A DNA stretch of 64,000 nucleotides from Roseateles oligotrophus (GTDB lineage Bacteria > Pseudomonadota > Gammaproteobacteria > Burkholderiales > Burkholderiaceae_C), in contig NZ_JACHLP010000003.1 of assembly GCF_014204525.1 (NCBI RefSeq), forward strand, positions 186,001 to 250,000. The letters are read 5' to 3'. Made by a program: the position numbers and the translations under genes. How positions within the stretch are numbered: the stretch's first letter is position 1; each line of letters begins with the position of its first letter. Below are positions 50,893 through 62,247 of the stretch, in pieces. The notes under the pieces are model-generated. The model made no database searches, was not told where the DNA came from, and was given only the letters and a program-made list of their open reading frames with translations.

Positions 50893-51555
50893 TTAGGGGC
50901 GGATCAACTCGCCGTCGCGCACCCGCACGACCTCGTCGACCCTAACGCCGGGATCGTGGGTGAACTCGAAGCTGCGCGTGCTGGCATCCGAGAAGGCCAC
51001 CCTGACCCGCCAGACCTGATGGGCCTTGTGCTTCTTCTCCATCTCATTGCCGAAGTAGCCACCGGCCGCGGCGCCACCCACGGTCGCCAGCGTCTTGCCA
51101 TTGCCGCCCCCGACCTGGTTGCCCAACAGGCCGCCGATCACCGCGCCACCCACGGCGCCCAGGCCGCTGGCCTCGCCGGCTCTTTGTTCCTGCCGGACCG
51201 AGAGCACGGTGGCGCACTCATTGCACAGGGCCGGCTTGGCCGCTGCCGCGGCGGGTTTGGCGGGGCTGCTGGCGGCCGTTCTTTCGGCTTTCTCGACGGG
51301 CTTGGCTGGCTTGACGCCGTGTGCCTCGGCCTTGGCAGGCGGCGTCTTGGGCTCGACGCTCAGCGTCGACGAGGCCGGGCTTGCCAGCGCCTGCGCCGTG
51401 GTCGCGCTCAAGCTTGCGGCCTCGCTGCTGGATGCGGGAATGCCGCTCATGTCCTTGCTGGACTGTGAACGCCCGAGAGCGTAAACGCCGGCCAGCGCGG
51501 CAGCGAGCAGGGCGACGCCGATATAACGTTGAGAGCTAGTGACAGAACTATTCAT
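50893..51555 (-). CDS. Glycine-zipper 2TM membrane protein
   Basis: A 220-residue protein with an N-terminal membrane anchor (YIGVALLAAALAGVYAL), an Ala/Pro/Lys-rich spacer, and a C-terminal glycine-zipper (GLGAVGGAVIGGLLGNQVGG, then GKTLATVGGAAAGGYFGNEM) preceded by CNECATVLSVRQEQ. This matches the 17-kDa surface-antigen/RcsF-like family common in Burkholderiales. Function is unknown; it may be an envelope protein. It is convergent with comM, with stops only 2 bp apart. Confidence 0.86.
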   Translation of the reverse strand: MNSSVTSSQRYIGVALLAAALAGVYALGRSQSSKDMSGIPASSSEAASLSATTAQALASPASSTLSVEPKTPPAKAEAHGVKPAKPVEKAERTAASSPAKPAAAAAKPALCNECATVLSVRQEQRAGEASGLGAVGGAVIGGLLGNQVGGGNGKTLATVGGAAAGGYFGNEMEKKHKAHQVWRVRVAFSDASTRSFEFTHDPGVRVDEVVRVRDGELIRP

Positions 51556-51706
51556 GGGGGAGAAGGGAGAGCGATGGCCTGCCGCGGCGCCGGATGGCGC
51601 TGCGTTTCATTTCCAGCATGCCATGGCCAACGCAAAAATCGGCCCGCCGCAGGGCTGCGGGTGTAAGCACATGCAATCCAGACCGGCCGCTCACGGCCAT
51701 GGCCAC

Positions 51707-54439
<2,733 letters not shown>

Positions 54440-54495
54440 GGCGGACCTCAAATTTCGGGGGCCGCGCACTCACCGCGGCCCAGACAAAGGGATTC

Positions 54496-54586
54496 GGTGA
54501 GCGCCGTTACGGGGCGGCGCGACCCTGCGCTCACCCTTGTTCAAGCCTGGCCCACCCGGGGGTGAGTCGCAACGCTCCTTGAACCA
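54496..54586 (-). promoter_or_regulatory. SAH riboswitch upstream of metH
   Basis: Read on the minus strand, the 5' part GGTTCAAGGAGCGTTGCGAC (54586 leftward) pairs through GTTCAAG with CTTGAAC after CCAGG, forming P1. The second half has GGTGAGCGC pairing with GGCGCTCACC (about 54496-54545), including the AACGGCGCTCACC box. These are the conserved core elements of the SAH riboswitch, which turns on methionine-cycle genes when S-adenosylhomocysteine rises. The ATG of metH follows at 54439. Confidence 0.9.
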
Positions 54587-54756
54587 GTGGGGGATTTTAA
54601 GCCCAGCGCGCCCACTAGCGCGCCATTCCTGCCCTAATCCTCAAGCTGCGCGGCTCAAGCGCCGACAATCCGTCAACGATCAAGGCCTGCAAACTCCTGT
54701 CGCGGCCCAGGTTCTGCGGTCAAGACCTATCTCTTATCTCCCACTGCGAGCTCGAT

Positions 54757-55950
54757 TTGGACCTGATTCCCTGCCCCGCCATCGCCCTGCGCTTCGGCCA
54801 AGCCCTGCCCTACGCCATCCGCGATGCGGAGGGCAAGCTGCTGGTCGCCAAGGGCCAGGTCTTGCATGACAGCGAGCCCGTGCGGGAGATGATTGCGCGC
54901 GGCGTCTGGGTCCGCACGGTGGAAACCAAGGAATATCAAAAAGCCCTGGCCCACAAGATGGACACCTTGATGCACCAGGGCGCGGCCCTGGGCGAGATCA
55001 TCAAGGCCGAGGCCGAGCTGCGCCCCGAGCGTGCCGGCGCACGGGCGGAGCTGGGCCAGCAAGAGGCCTGGGCCGATTTTCTGGTCAATGCCGCCAGTTT
55101 TTTGCGCGAGCCCCGGGTGGACGATTTCCGCCCGCGCTTCCAGCTGCTGCATCAGGAAGCCCTGGCCCGGCTGCAGCGCCAGCCCGACGCGGTCTTGATG
55201 TTGCTGATCTTCGAAAGCAGCCTGGACTTCCATCAGTACAGCGCCCGCCATGCCTTGCTGAGCCTGGTGCTGGCCGACTTGTGCGGGCGCCAGCTGGGCC
55301 TGGCCGAGGAGGAGCAACTGGCTCTCGGCCAAGCCGCCCTGAGCATGAATATCGCCATCACCGCCAGCCAAGACCGCCTGGCCAATCAGAGCGACCCGGC
55401 GGCCGACTACCAGCGCAAGGAATTGCTAGGCCATGGCGACCGCAGCGCCGAGCTGCTGTTCGCCCTCGGTGTGCGCTCCGAGCTATGGCTGCAAACCGTG
55501 CGCCTGCACCATGAGGCCGGCCCGGGGTCGCTGCAAGAGCGCAGCCCGGCCGAGCGCCTGGCCCGCCTGCTGCGCCGCATCGACAGCCTGGGCGCCAAGC
55601 TGAGCCCACGCCGTTCCCGCCAGGCTTTGTCGGCCGCGGCGGCGCTGCGCTCGGTCTATCTGGACGAGTTGAAGCAGCCCGATGAAGCCGGCGCCGTGCT
55701 GGTCAAGACCCTGGGTCTCTACCCCCCCGGCAGCCTGGTGCGCCTGGCTAACGGCGAGCTGGGCATGGTGTTCAAGCGCGGCCATAACGTCACCGAGCCC
55801 TGGGTCGCCTCGCTCTTGGGCAAGAGCGGCAGCCCCTTGAGCGAGCCCGTGCCCCGCGACACCCGCCTGGCCAGCCAGGCCATCAGCAGCAGCCTGGCCC
55901 CGCACGAGATGAAGCTGCGAGTGAATATGGAGCGCCTGCTCAGGTTGTGA
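54757..55950 (+). CDS. HD-GYP-like protein with degenerate metal site
   Basis: A 397-residue protein from a TTG at 54757 (no better start seen). The N-terminal ~60 residues resemble the PilZ-like or DUF3391 lead domain of HD-GYP proteins ([20 protein letters not shown]). The middle keeps HD-GYP landmarks ([19 protein letters not shown], then [15 protein letters not shown] and [15 protein letters not shown]) but the HD signature and the GYP loop are absent. It probably does not hydrolyse cyclic di-GMP and may bind or regulate instead. It is sandwiched between the two metH genes on the other strand and overlaps metH-N by 11 bp. Confidence 0.8.
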   Translation: MDLIPCPAIALRFGQALPYAIRDAEGKLLVAKGQVLHDSEPVREMIARGVWVRTVETKEYQKALAHKMDTLMHQGAALGEIIKAEAELRPERAGARAELGQQEAWADFLVNAASFLREPRVDDFRPRFQLLHQEALARLQRQPDAVLMLLIFESSLDFHQYSARHALLSLVLADLCGRQLGLAEEEQLALGQAALSMNIAITASQDRLANQSDPAADYQRKELLGHGDRSAELLFALGVRSELWLQTVRLHHEAGPGSLQERSPAERLARLLRRIDSLGAKLSPRRSRQALSAAAALRSVYLDELKQPDEAGAVLVKTLGLYPPGSLVRLANGELGMVFKRGHNVTEPWVASLLGKSGSPLSEPVPRDTRLASQAISSSLAPHEMKLRVNMERLLRL

Positions 55951-56995
55951 GCAAGGCGCTGAAGAACTTGTCCCCGCAGGCCCGCGGCTGATAGGCCGAG
56001 ACCTGGGCCGCAATCGCCGCGATATGGGCGGGGGTGGTGCCGCAGCAGCCCCCGGCGATATTGAGGAAGCCGCTCTTGGCGAACTCGCTCATCAGGCGGC
56101 CGGTGACCTCGGGCGTCTCGTCAAAACCGGTGTCGCTCATGGGGTTGGGCAGGCCGGCATTGGGGTAGCAGCTGATCGCCGTGGCGCCGGCCGCCTTGGC
56201 CAACTCCTCGATATAAGGCCGCATCAGCGTGGCGCCGAGTGCACAGTTGAGGCCGATGGCAATCGGCTTGGCATGGCGCACCGAGTGCCAGAAGGCGGTG
56301 ACGGTCTGGCCCGAGAGGATGCGGCCCGAGGCATCGGTGACGGTGCCGGAGATGATGACCGGCAGGCGCTCGCCCGTGTCCTCCATCAACTCGTCCAGGG
56401 CAAAGATGGCGGCCTTGGCGTTGAGGGTGTCGAAAATCGTCTCGACCAGGAACAGATCCACCCCGCCCTCCAGCAAGCCCTTGGCCTGCTCGTAATAGGC
56501 GGCGCGCAAGGTGTCGAAGTCCACATTGCGGGCGCCGGGATCGTTCACATCGGGGCTGATGGAGGCGGTGCGCGGCGTCGGGCCCAGGGCGCCGGCGGCA
56601 AAGCGGGGTTTGTCGGGGCTGCTGTATTTATCGCAAGCCTGCCGCGCAATTTGAGCGGCCGCCACATTCATCTCATGGGCCAAGGCTTCCAGGCCGTAGT
56701 CCTCCTGCGCCACCGAGGTGGTACCGAAGGTATTGGTCTCGATGATGTCGGCGCCGGCGGCCAGGTATTGCTCGTGGATCTCCAGGATCACGTCCGGCCG
56801 AGTCAGCACCAGCAGATCGTTATTGCCCTTCAAATCCTTGCCATGCGCGGCAAAACGATCGCCACGGAAATCCGCCTCCGTCAGCTTGTAGCGCTGGATC
56901 ATGGTGCCCATGGCACCGTCAAGAATAGCGATGCGCTGCTGCAGGATGGCGGGCAGGGCCGCGCCACGGGTAAAGGCGGATGACGTCGTGTTCAT
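55940..56995 (-). CDS. metH: Methionine synthase MetH, N-terminal gene (homocysteine S-methyltransferase)
   Basis: A 351-residue protein from ATG 56995 covering only the homocysteine-binding barrel. The start [20 protein letters not shown] is typical; the Zn ligands are Cys in GLNCALGA and the Cys pair in [16 protein letters not shown]. It supplies the zinc-activated homocysteine thiolate to the methyl-cobalamin of the separate C-terminal protein. The two-gene form of metH is known in several Burkholderiales. The stop overlaps the HD-GYP-like gene on the other strand. Confidence 0.95.
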   Translation of the reverse strand: MNTTSSAFTRGAALPAILQQRIAILDGAMGTMIQRYKLTEADFRGDRFAAHGKDLKGNNDLLVLTRPDVILEIHEQYLAAGADIIETNTFGTTSVAQEDYGLEALAHEMNVAAAQIARQACDKYSSPDKPRFAAGALGPTPRTASISPDVNDPGARNVDFDTLRAAYYEQAKGLLEGGVDLFLVETIFDTLNAKAAIFALDELMEDTGERLPVIISGTVTDASGRILSGQTVTAFWHSVRHAKPIAIGLNCALGATLMRPYIEELAKAAGATAISCYPNAGLPNPMSDTGFDETPEVTGRLMSEFAKSGFLNIAGGCCGTTPAHIAAIAAQVSAYQPRACGDKFFSALLTT

Positions 56996-57001
56996 GCCCG
57001 C

Positions 57002-57031
57002 ATTGTAGAAACGAAGCGCAAAACCCCTCAA
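57002..57031 (-). promoter_or_regulatory. Possible sigma-70 promoter for metH-N
   Basis: On the minus strand TTGAGG (57031-57026) and TACAAT (57007-57002) are 18 bp apart, a good -35/-10 pair directly before the ATG at 56995. The leader would be very short. It lies just after the terminator of the PEP-CTERM gene. Confidence 0.45.
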
Positions 57032-57065
57032 AACAAACGCCCGCTGCCAGGGCGGCAGCGGGCGT
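57029..57065 (-). terminator. Intrinsic terminator of the PEP-CTERM gene
   Basis: Read on the minus strand, ACGCCCGCTGCC (57065-57054) pairs perfectly with GGCAGCGGGCGT (57048-57037) around a 5-base loop and is followed by TTGTTTTG. A 12-bp GC-rich stem with a T-rich tail is a strong rho-independent terminator. Confidence 0.82.
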
Positions 57066-57085
57066 GGGCCGGCGGTTCCGGCGCG

Positions 57086-57823
57086 TCAGGAAGCCTGGCG
57101 GCGGCGGCGTGCCAGGCCCAGCATGACGGCCGCACCGGCCAGCATCAGCGCATAGCTCGAAGGCTCGGGCACGGCCGCAGCCACGCCGTTGATGGCGAAG
57201 GGCAACTCGGCCGTCAGGCCCGAACCCGCGTCGGTCCAGGTGGAGAAAATGCCGCTGGAGGCGGTGGTGGCTTGCATGGCATTGCCCGTGCGACCGTCGG
57301 AAACCGGAGGCTGCCAGGGGCCGGAGGCGGCAGTGCCCGTCAGGCTCCAGCTCAGCCAGTAATGGCCGGCGCCCAGGCTGAAATCGGCCACATCGGCCTG
57401 TGCCTTGTAGATGCCGCGCTGGGTATTGGTCAGCGTGGTGGGCGTCACGCGGTAACCCTGCAGGCCGCCGTTCGTGAGGTTGGTGACGCCCGAGGCCATG
57501 ATGGTGCCGGTATTGGCGTCCCCGCTGCGGATGGCCCAGGTCGCTTGCTGGAAGGTGAAGCCTGTGGCACCGGTCTGGTAGCTGAAGAAGTCCAGGCTGC
57601 TGACATTCCAGCTACTGCCGGCGGCAATGGTGAAGTCGTCGGCCACCGAGTTGCCAGCACTGGTTTGAGCACCAATGCCCAGGCCCGTGGACGGTGAGGT
57701 CAGCACCGACTTGCCGCTGCTGTTCACCACCGGGCCGTTGTTGTAGAGCTCGGCCGCCTGGGCCGCACCAACGCTGATTGCCGCTGCGGCTGCAGCAAGC
57801 GTCAAGAGTGCAAATCGTTTCAT
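57086..57823 (-). CDS. PEP-CTERM sorting-domain exported protein
   Basis: A 245-residue protein from ATG 57823. The signal peptide is MKRFALLTLAAAAAAISVGA with cleavage after QAA. The mature part is rich in Ser, Thr, Gly and Asn (ELYNNGPVVNSSGKSVLTS). The C-terminus is the classic PEP-CTERM signal VPEPSSYALMLAGAAVMLGL followed by RRRRQAS, recognised by exosortase/archaeosortase-type proteins. Such proteins go to the cell surface or the exopolysaccharide matrix. The exosortase system itself is not in the window. Confidence 0.93.
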   Translation of the reverse strand: MKRFALLTLAAAAAAISVGAAQAAELYNNGPVVNSSGKSVLTSPSTGLGIGAQTSAGNSVADDFTIAAGSSWNVSSLDFFSYQTGATGFTFQQATWAIRSGDANTGTIMASGVTNLTNGGLQGYRVTPTTLTNTQRGIYKAQADVADFSLGAGHYWLSWSLTGTAASGPWQPPVSDGRTGNAMQATTASSGIFSTWTDAGSGLTAELPFAINGVAAAVPEPSSYALMLAGAAVMLGLARRRRQAS

Positions 57824-58040
57824 CGTCTGTCCTTTGCTCGTCGCCATCGTTTCCACAATCCCCAGCAAGCACTACCGGACCGGGGTCTCAGGGCTTGGCT
57901 GGAGCTTGACACGCACCGGCGAGAACAAGCCCGGAGCTATGCGAGTGATGACGATAGCAATAATGCAGAACGACGCTAACCCCCTATTCTTGGCCCAGGA
58001 AAACCCCAGGAGCCAAGCCGCAAGAAATAGGCGTTAGACC

Positions 58041-58778
58041 TCAGCGCCCAGGGCGATTGCGAGGACCACGGGGGGCGCGCTCGCCGCCCTTGCTGTCGCG
58101 GGTCTCGCGAGCATCGCGCGGGTTCGGCCGCGCATTGCGCGGTGCGAATTGCGGACGCGCTTCACGCGCGGGCTGGGCGGCACGCTCGGCCTTGGCGATT
58201 TCCAGCAGACCCGGCAGCTCTTCTTCCGTCACACCCTTGAGCGCGCAGAAATTGGCCAGGGTCAGGGTGGTGCGCTCGTAGTCATGCAAGAGACCGGCAC
58301 GGTTGCGGGCCTGGGTCTGCTCCAGCTCCACGCGCTCTTGCTGCAGGGCACGGCGGCGCGCCAGCTCTTCGCGCGCGGCCGCGCGGTGCTCTTCGCTCAG
58401 CTCACCCGCCTGCTCGCCATCCAGGTCGAAGCGATGGGTGGCGCGGCCCAGGGCGATCAGATAGCCCGTGTTGCCGGTGTAGCGGCGCAGAAAGCCCGAG
58501 AGCTGGGCCTTGCTGAATTGGCCCGGCGCACGCGCCTGGATATCGACCTGCACGCGCAGCTTGACCGGCTTGAAACCATTGCCACCGAACAGAGCCGGGA
58601 ACAAGGTCTTGAGCTTGGCGGCCACGGCGGCGGGCGAGAGCTCGGCCGCGGGCGCAGAAGGCAGGGGAGCTTCAGCAGCCTCGGCGGCCACATCAGCAGC
58701 CACAGGCGCAGTGCTCGGCTGAGCGTCCGAATTCAGGGGGGACGCCGGATCCGGCATCACGGGAGAAGTTTCATTCAT
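58041..58778 (-). CDS. ProQ/FinO-domain RNA-binding protein
   Basis: A 245-residue protein. A disordered Ala/Pro-rich N-terminus is followed at residues ~50-130 by the ProQ/FinO fold: VAAKLKTLFPALFGGNGFKP, then LRVQVDIQARAPGQFSKAQL, then FLRRYTGNTGYLIALGRATH. The remaining part is helical and then Arg/Pro-rich (RNARPNPRDARETRDSKGGE). ProQ proteins bind small RNAs and mRNA 3' ends. It stands alone between the PEP-CTERM and DUF4197 genes. Confidence 0.89.
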   Translation of the reverse strand: MNETSPVMPDPASPLNSDAQPSTAPVAADVAAEAAEAPLPSAPAAELSPAAVAAKLKTLFPALFGGNGFKPVKLRVQVDIQARAPGQFSKAQLSGFLRRYTGNTGYLIALGRATHRFDLDGEQAGELSEEHRAAAREELARRRALQQERVELEQTQARNRAGLLHDYERTTLTLANFCALKGVTEEELPGLLEIAKAERAAQPAREARPQFAPRNARPNPRDARETRDSKGGERAPRGPRNRPGR

Positions 58779-58868
58779 GGGCTGCGCGCAAACACTTCAG
58801 GAAAAAGTTCAAGCCCCTATTGTCCACTGCCTTGAGCTCATTTTTCGCGCGCGCCTCGCGGCCCCGCT

Positions 58869-59546
58869 TCAGCCGAAGACCTTCTTCAGCAGGGCGCTGC
58901 CCGTGCCCACCGGATCCTTGCGGATCTTGCGCTCCTCCTCGGCAATCATCAGGAACAAGCCGTCCAGGGCCCGGCCCGTCACGTATTGCTGGATGTTCGC
59001 GTCCTGGCCACGGATCAGGCCCAGGCCCGCGGCCTTGCCGGCCACCGCGTTGTACTTGTCGGCCAAGGCCACGCGGTCAGTGGCCTGGGTGACGATGGGC
59101 AGGAACTTCTGCGCCAGGGGCTCGCGCGTCTTGCCGGCGAAGAACTGCGTCGCGGCATCGTCGCCGCCCTGCAAGATGCGCAGGCCGTCTTCCACGCTCA
59201 TGGACTTGATGGCCGCGAGCAGCAGCGGCTTGGCGGCCGGCACGGCGGCCTCGGCCGCGCGATTCATGGCCGTCACCAGCTCGTCCACCTGCTTGCCCTG
59301 GCCCGTCATCTTGAGCAGATTGGCGCCGTCCTTCAAGTAACCGGGCAGCTCGATGCGCACGGCGGCGTTGCCCAGAAAGCCATCCTTGCGGCCCAGTCCG
59401 TCGATGGCCACGGCCGCGCCACGCTCCAGCGCGGCGCGAATGCCCGAGGCGGCATCGCCTTCGCTCAAGGCCGCGGCCCGCGCCCAGGAGGCCAGGGCCA
59501 GGCCTGCGCAAGCGGCGGGAACAATAAGCAGGGCACGACGTTGCAT
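58869..59546 (-). CDS. DUF4197 exported protein
   Basis: A 225-residue protein from ATG 59546, with GAGGAG eight bases upstream. Signal peptide MQRRALLIVPAACAGLALAS. The family core follows: SGIRAALERGAAVAIDGLGR, then DGFLGNAAVRIELPGYL, and near the end NIQQYVTGRALDGLFLMIAE with DPVGTGSALLKKVFG. DUF4197 proteins are small periplasmic helical proteins of unknown function in proteobacteria. The fumarylacetoacetase gene ends 20 bp upstream and may be in the same operon. Confidence 0.92.
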   Translation of the reverse strand: MQRRALLIVPAACAGLALASWARAAALSEGDAASGIRAALERGAAVAIDGLGRKDGFLGNAAVRIELPGYLKDGANLLKMTGQGKQVDELVTAMNRAAEAAVPAAKPLLLAAIKSMSVEDGLRILQGGDDAATQFFAGKTREPLAQKFLPIVTQATDRVALADKYNAVAGKAAGLGLIRGQDANIQQYVTGRALDGLFLMIAEEERKIRKDPVGTGSALLKKVFG

Positions 59547-59566
59547 GGTTTTCTCCTCAACAAGGT

Positions 59567-60574
59567 TCAAACAGTGCCGTCGACTGTAGCCTCGTGCAGG
59601 GCCACCACATCCTGATCGATGGCCCCGAACACGCTGAGCCCATCGCGGCCTTTCATCTCGATGCGTATGCTGTCGCCAAACTTCATGTACTCCGTTTTGG
59701 CGACGCCGCCCTCGATCGCTTCGATCGCGCGCTTCTCGGCAATGCAGCTGTAACCATGGCTCCAGTCCTTGTTGCTGACGCTGCCCGAGCCGACGATGCT
59801 GCCGGCCCGCACATTGCGGGTCCTGGCGAGGTGCGCGATCAGTTGGCCGAAGTGGAAAGCCATCTCCGGCCCGGCCTCGCACTGGCCCACCTTGCGGCCG
59901 TTCCACATCGATTGCAGGCTCAGATCCACCCGCCCGCCACGCCAGGCCGCGCCCAGCTCATCGGGCGTCACCGCCACCGGGCTGAAGGCGGTGGCCGGCT
60001 TGCTCTGCAAAAAGCCGAAACCCTTGGCCAGCTCGGCCGGGATCAGCGTGCGCAAGCTCCAGTCATTGGCCAGCACAGCCAAGCGCACGCCGTCCAGGGC
60101 CTGGTCCGGGCTGGCGCCCATGGGCACATCGCCGGTGATGACGGCCAGCTTGGCTTCGAAGTCGATACCCATGGCCTCGGAGGCAAAACGGGCCGGCTCG
60201 CAAGCGCCCAGAAAGTCATCGCTGCCGCCCTGATACATCAGCGGGTCGAGGCCATAGCTTTCCGGCAGCTCGGCACCGCGCGCCTTGCTCAGCAATTCCA
60301 TATGGTTGAGATAGGCCGAGCCATCCGCCCACTGGTAGGCCCGCGGCAGCGGCGCCATGCATTGCTTGGGCTCGAAATTGAAGGCGTGGCGCAGCTTGCC
60401 CTGGTTCAGGCTGATGGACAGCTCCTCCAGCTGAGGCGACAAAAAGCCCCAGTCGTCCAGCACCTGCTGCAGGCGGGTGGCGATGCCATTGGCGTAATGC
60501 GCCTGGCTGAGGTCGCGGGAAACGACGACCAGCTGGCCGTCGCGGGATCTGTCGTGATAGGTGGCAAGTTTCAT
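59567..60574 (-). CDS. Fumarylacetoacetate hydrolase family protein
   Basis: A 335-residue protein from ATG 60574. The C-terminal FAH fold has FEAKLAVITGDVPMGASPDQ (metal-binding Glu and Asp), NDWSLR, SPVAVTPDEL and RAGSIVGSGSVSNKDW. Typical members of this group act in tyrosine or homogentisate breakdown and related ring-cleavage paths by hydrolysing C-C bonds; the exact substrate is not certain. It is followed by the DUF4197 gene and divergent from the DUF3108 gene. Confidence 0.92.
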   Translation of the reverse strand: MKLATYHDRSRDGQLVVVSRDLSQAHYANGIATRLQQVLDDWGFLSPQLEELSISLNQGKLRHAFNFEPKQCMAPLPRAYQWADGSAYLNHMELLSKARGAELPESYGLDPLMYQGGSDDFLGACEPARFASEAMGIDFEAKLAVITGDVPMGASPDQALDGVRLAVLANDWSLRTLIPAELAKGFGFLQSKPATAFSPVAVTPDELGAAWRGGRVDLSLQSMWNGRKVGQCEAGPEMAFHFGQLIAHLARTRNVRAGSIVGSGSVSNKDWSHGYSCIAEKRAIEAIEGGVAKTEYMKFGDSIRIEMKGRDGLSVFGAIDQDVVALHEATVDGTV

Positions 60575-60627
60575 CGGAGCTGCGGCTTGAAACCGAAATA
60601 GGGGCAAAGCAATGGCAGCATTGTCCA

Positions 60628-61659
60628 ATGCACCGCATCATGCGCTCCCGAATCACCCCCACCCCACCCGCCAAAGCCCAGGCGCTGCGGGCCTTGGGCT
60701 ACGCCCTGGGCCTGAGCCTGCTCGGGCACGCCGGCCTCTTGCTGCTCAATTCCACGGCAGAACCCGCCCCGGACGCAGGCGCAGGCAAGGCCAAGCACTC
60801 GCCCCAGCTCATCGCCAGCATGCAGACACGCCCGGCCGCGGCCCCCGAGCCGGCGCCTGAACCGGCACGCAGCAAGCCGACCGCAAGCCCGACCCCGGCA
60901 GGGCGGCCGGCACAGCAAGCCGACCAGGCCGGCCCGGCACCGGAAGCACACCCACCCAGCGACGCAGCCGGGAGCGGCGCAGCCTCGCCCGCTCCCGCGC
61001 TGAGCAGCCTGCCCAGCGGGGAATGGCATTACCAGCTCAGCCAATTTGGCCGCGAGGGCCGGGCCGTGCTGCGCTGGGATCTGCAGGCCGACGGCGCCTA
61101 TGCCCTCAGCCTGGAACGCGAGCTGGGTGGCCGCCCCCTGCCGGGCTGGCGCAGCCAGGGCCGGCTGGAGCCCCAGGGCCTGGCGCCGCAACGCTTTGTG
61201 CAGACGCTGCGAGGGCGCGAACGTGCGGCCCTCAATTTCCGCCGCGAGGAGGGCTTGCTGAGCTTCTCGGCCAGCGATGACTTGCTGCCGCTGGAGCCCG
61301 GCTTGCAGGACCGCCTGAGCTGGTGGCTGCAGCTTGCCGGCCTGGCGCAAAGCCAGCCCGAGCGCTTCGCGCCGGGGCGTGAAATCACGCTGCGTGTGGC
61401 CGGCCTGCGCGGCCAGCCCCATGACTGGATCTTTGAAGTGCTGCCGCTGGAAACCAGCGGAGCCGGCCCCTTGCTGCATCTGCGTCGTCAGGCGCTGGGT
61501 GAGTACAGCGGCGAGGTCCACCTCTGGCTGGACCCGGCTCGCCAGCATCTGCCCGTCCGTGTGCTTTTTCAGTTACCCGACGAGCGCAGCTGGAGTCTGC
61601 AGCTGATGCCTGCCCCGGCTGGGGAAAGCTCGGCCCCCGATTCCAGGGAGGCACCGTAA
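60628..61659 (+). CDS. DUF3108 protein with N-terminal membrane anchor
   Basis: A 343-residue protein. One transmembrane segment (LGYALGLSLLGHAGLLLLNS) is followed by a Pro/Ala-rich linker. From residue ~130 the DUF3108 domain reads SGEWHYQLSQFGREGRAVLR, then ALSLERELGGRPLPGWRSQG. The domain folds as a beta-rich lipocalin-like sheet in periplasmic proteins. Function is unknown. Divergent from the FAH-family gene by 54 bp. Confidence 0.86.
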   Translation: MHRIMRSRITPTPPAKAQALRALGYALGLSLLGHAGLLLLNSTAEPAPDAGAGKAKHSPQLIASMQTRPAAAPEPAPEPARSKPTASPTPAGRPAQQADQAGPAPEAHPPSDAAGSGAASPAPALSSLPSGEWHYQLSQFGREGRAVLRWDLQADGAYALSLERELGGRPLPGWRSQGRLEPQGLAPQRFVQTLRGRERAALNFRREEGLLSFSASDDLLPLEPGLQDRLSWWLQLAGLAQSQPERFAPGREITLRVAGLRGQPHDWIFEVLPLETSGAGPLLHLRRQALGEYSGEVHLWLDPARQHLPVRVLFQLPDERSWSLQLMPAPAGESSAPDSREAP

Positions 61660-61810
61660 CTTTTTTGCATAGGCAGCACAAATATTCTTGCGCCAAGGCG
61701 CCGAACAGGGCTGGCTTCTGACACTATTTGTTCACGGCCGGAGCGATGAGATGCCGATAAGGCTTGAATACAGGGTGGCTGGCCGCAATTGATGCTGAAA
61801 GGAGCTTTCC

Positions 61811-62104
61811 ATGCACATGCTTTACAACTCCCCCAGCTTCAGTGTCGTCAAGTTCGACATTCAGGTGGCCGAGCCCCAGCTTGGAGAATTCTTGACCGCC
61901 AATCCCGAGCTGCAGCTGCAGCGCGGGGGCTACGAGATCGTCGACAAATTCAGCCGCAAAGAGATCTTCATCGAAGGCGCCCTGGCCCAGCAGTTCCAGG
62001 ACGGGGTCGAGGCCTTGATCGAGCAGGATCCCAGCGAAGAAGACCTCGATGACTTCATCGAAAGCTATGCCAGCATGGGGCATCAGCCGGTGGTGATGCA
62101 CTGA
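61811..62104 (+). CDS. DUF3567 protein
   Basis: A 97-residue protein with a strong AAAGGAG ribosome binding site. It matches the DUF3567 family, found almost only in Burkholderiales: MHMLYNSPSFSVVKFDI, then GGYEIVDKFSRKEIFIEGAL and an acidic tail ending SMGHQPVVMH. Function unknown; highly conserved and usually a single gene. It is a useful marker that this flank is Burkholderiales chromosome. Confidence 0.9.
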   Translation: MHMLYNSPSFSVVKFDIQVAEPQLGEFLTANPELQLQRGGYEIVDKFSRKEIFIEGALAQQFQDGVEALIEQDPSEEDLDDFIESYASMGHQPVVMH

Positions 62105-62247
62105 GTCCGCGTACCCATCCAGCGCCTGCGGCGACCCGGCACCGAGCATACTCAGGCGATGGCAATGGGCTCTTGTACTGCGGGCGCTGCTAGGCCAAGA
62201 TGCGGCAGCGCCACGCGGTCTGTGGCGACTTGTCCACGAGGGATGCC

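Noticed and set aside
57029..57065. Hairpin as a structured RNA or attachment site
   Set aside because: Its position directly after the PEP-CTERM stop and the T-rich tail fit a simple terminator.
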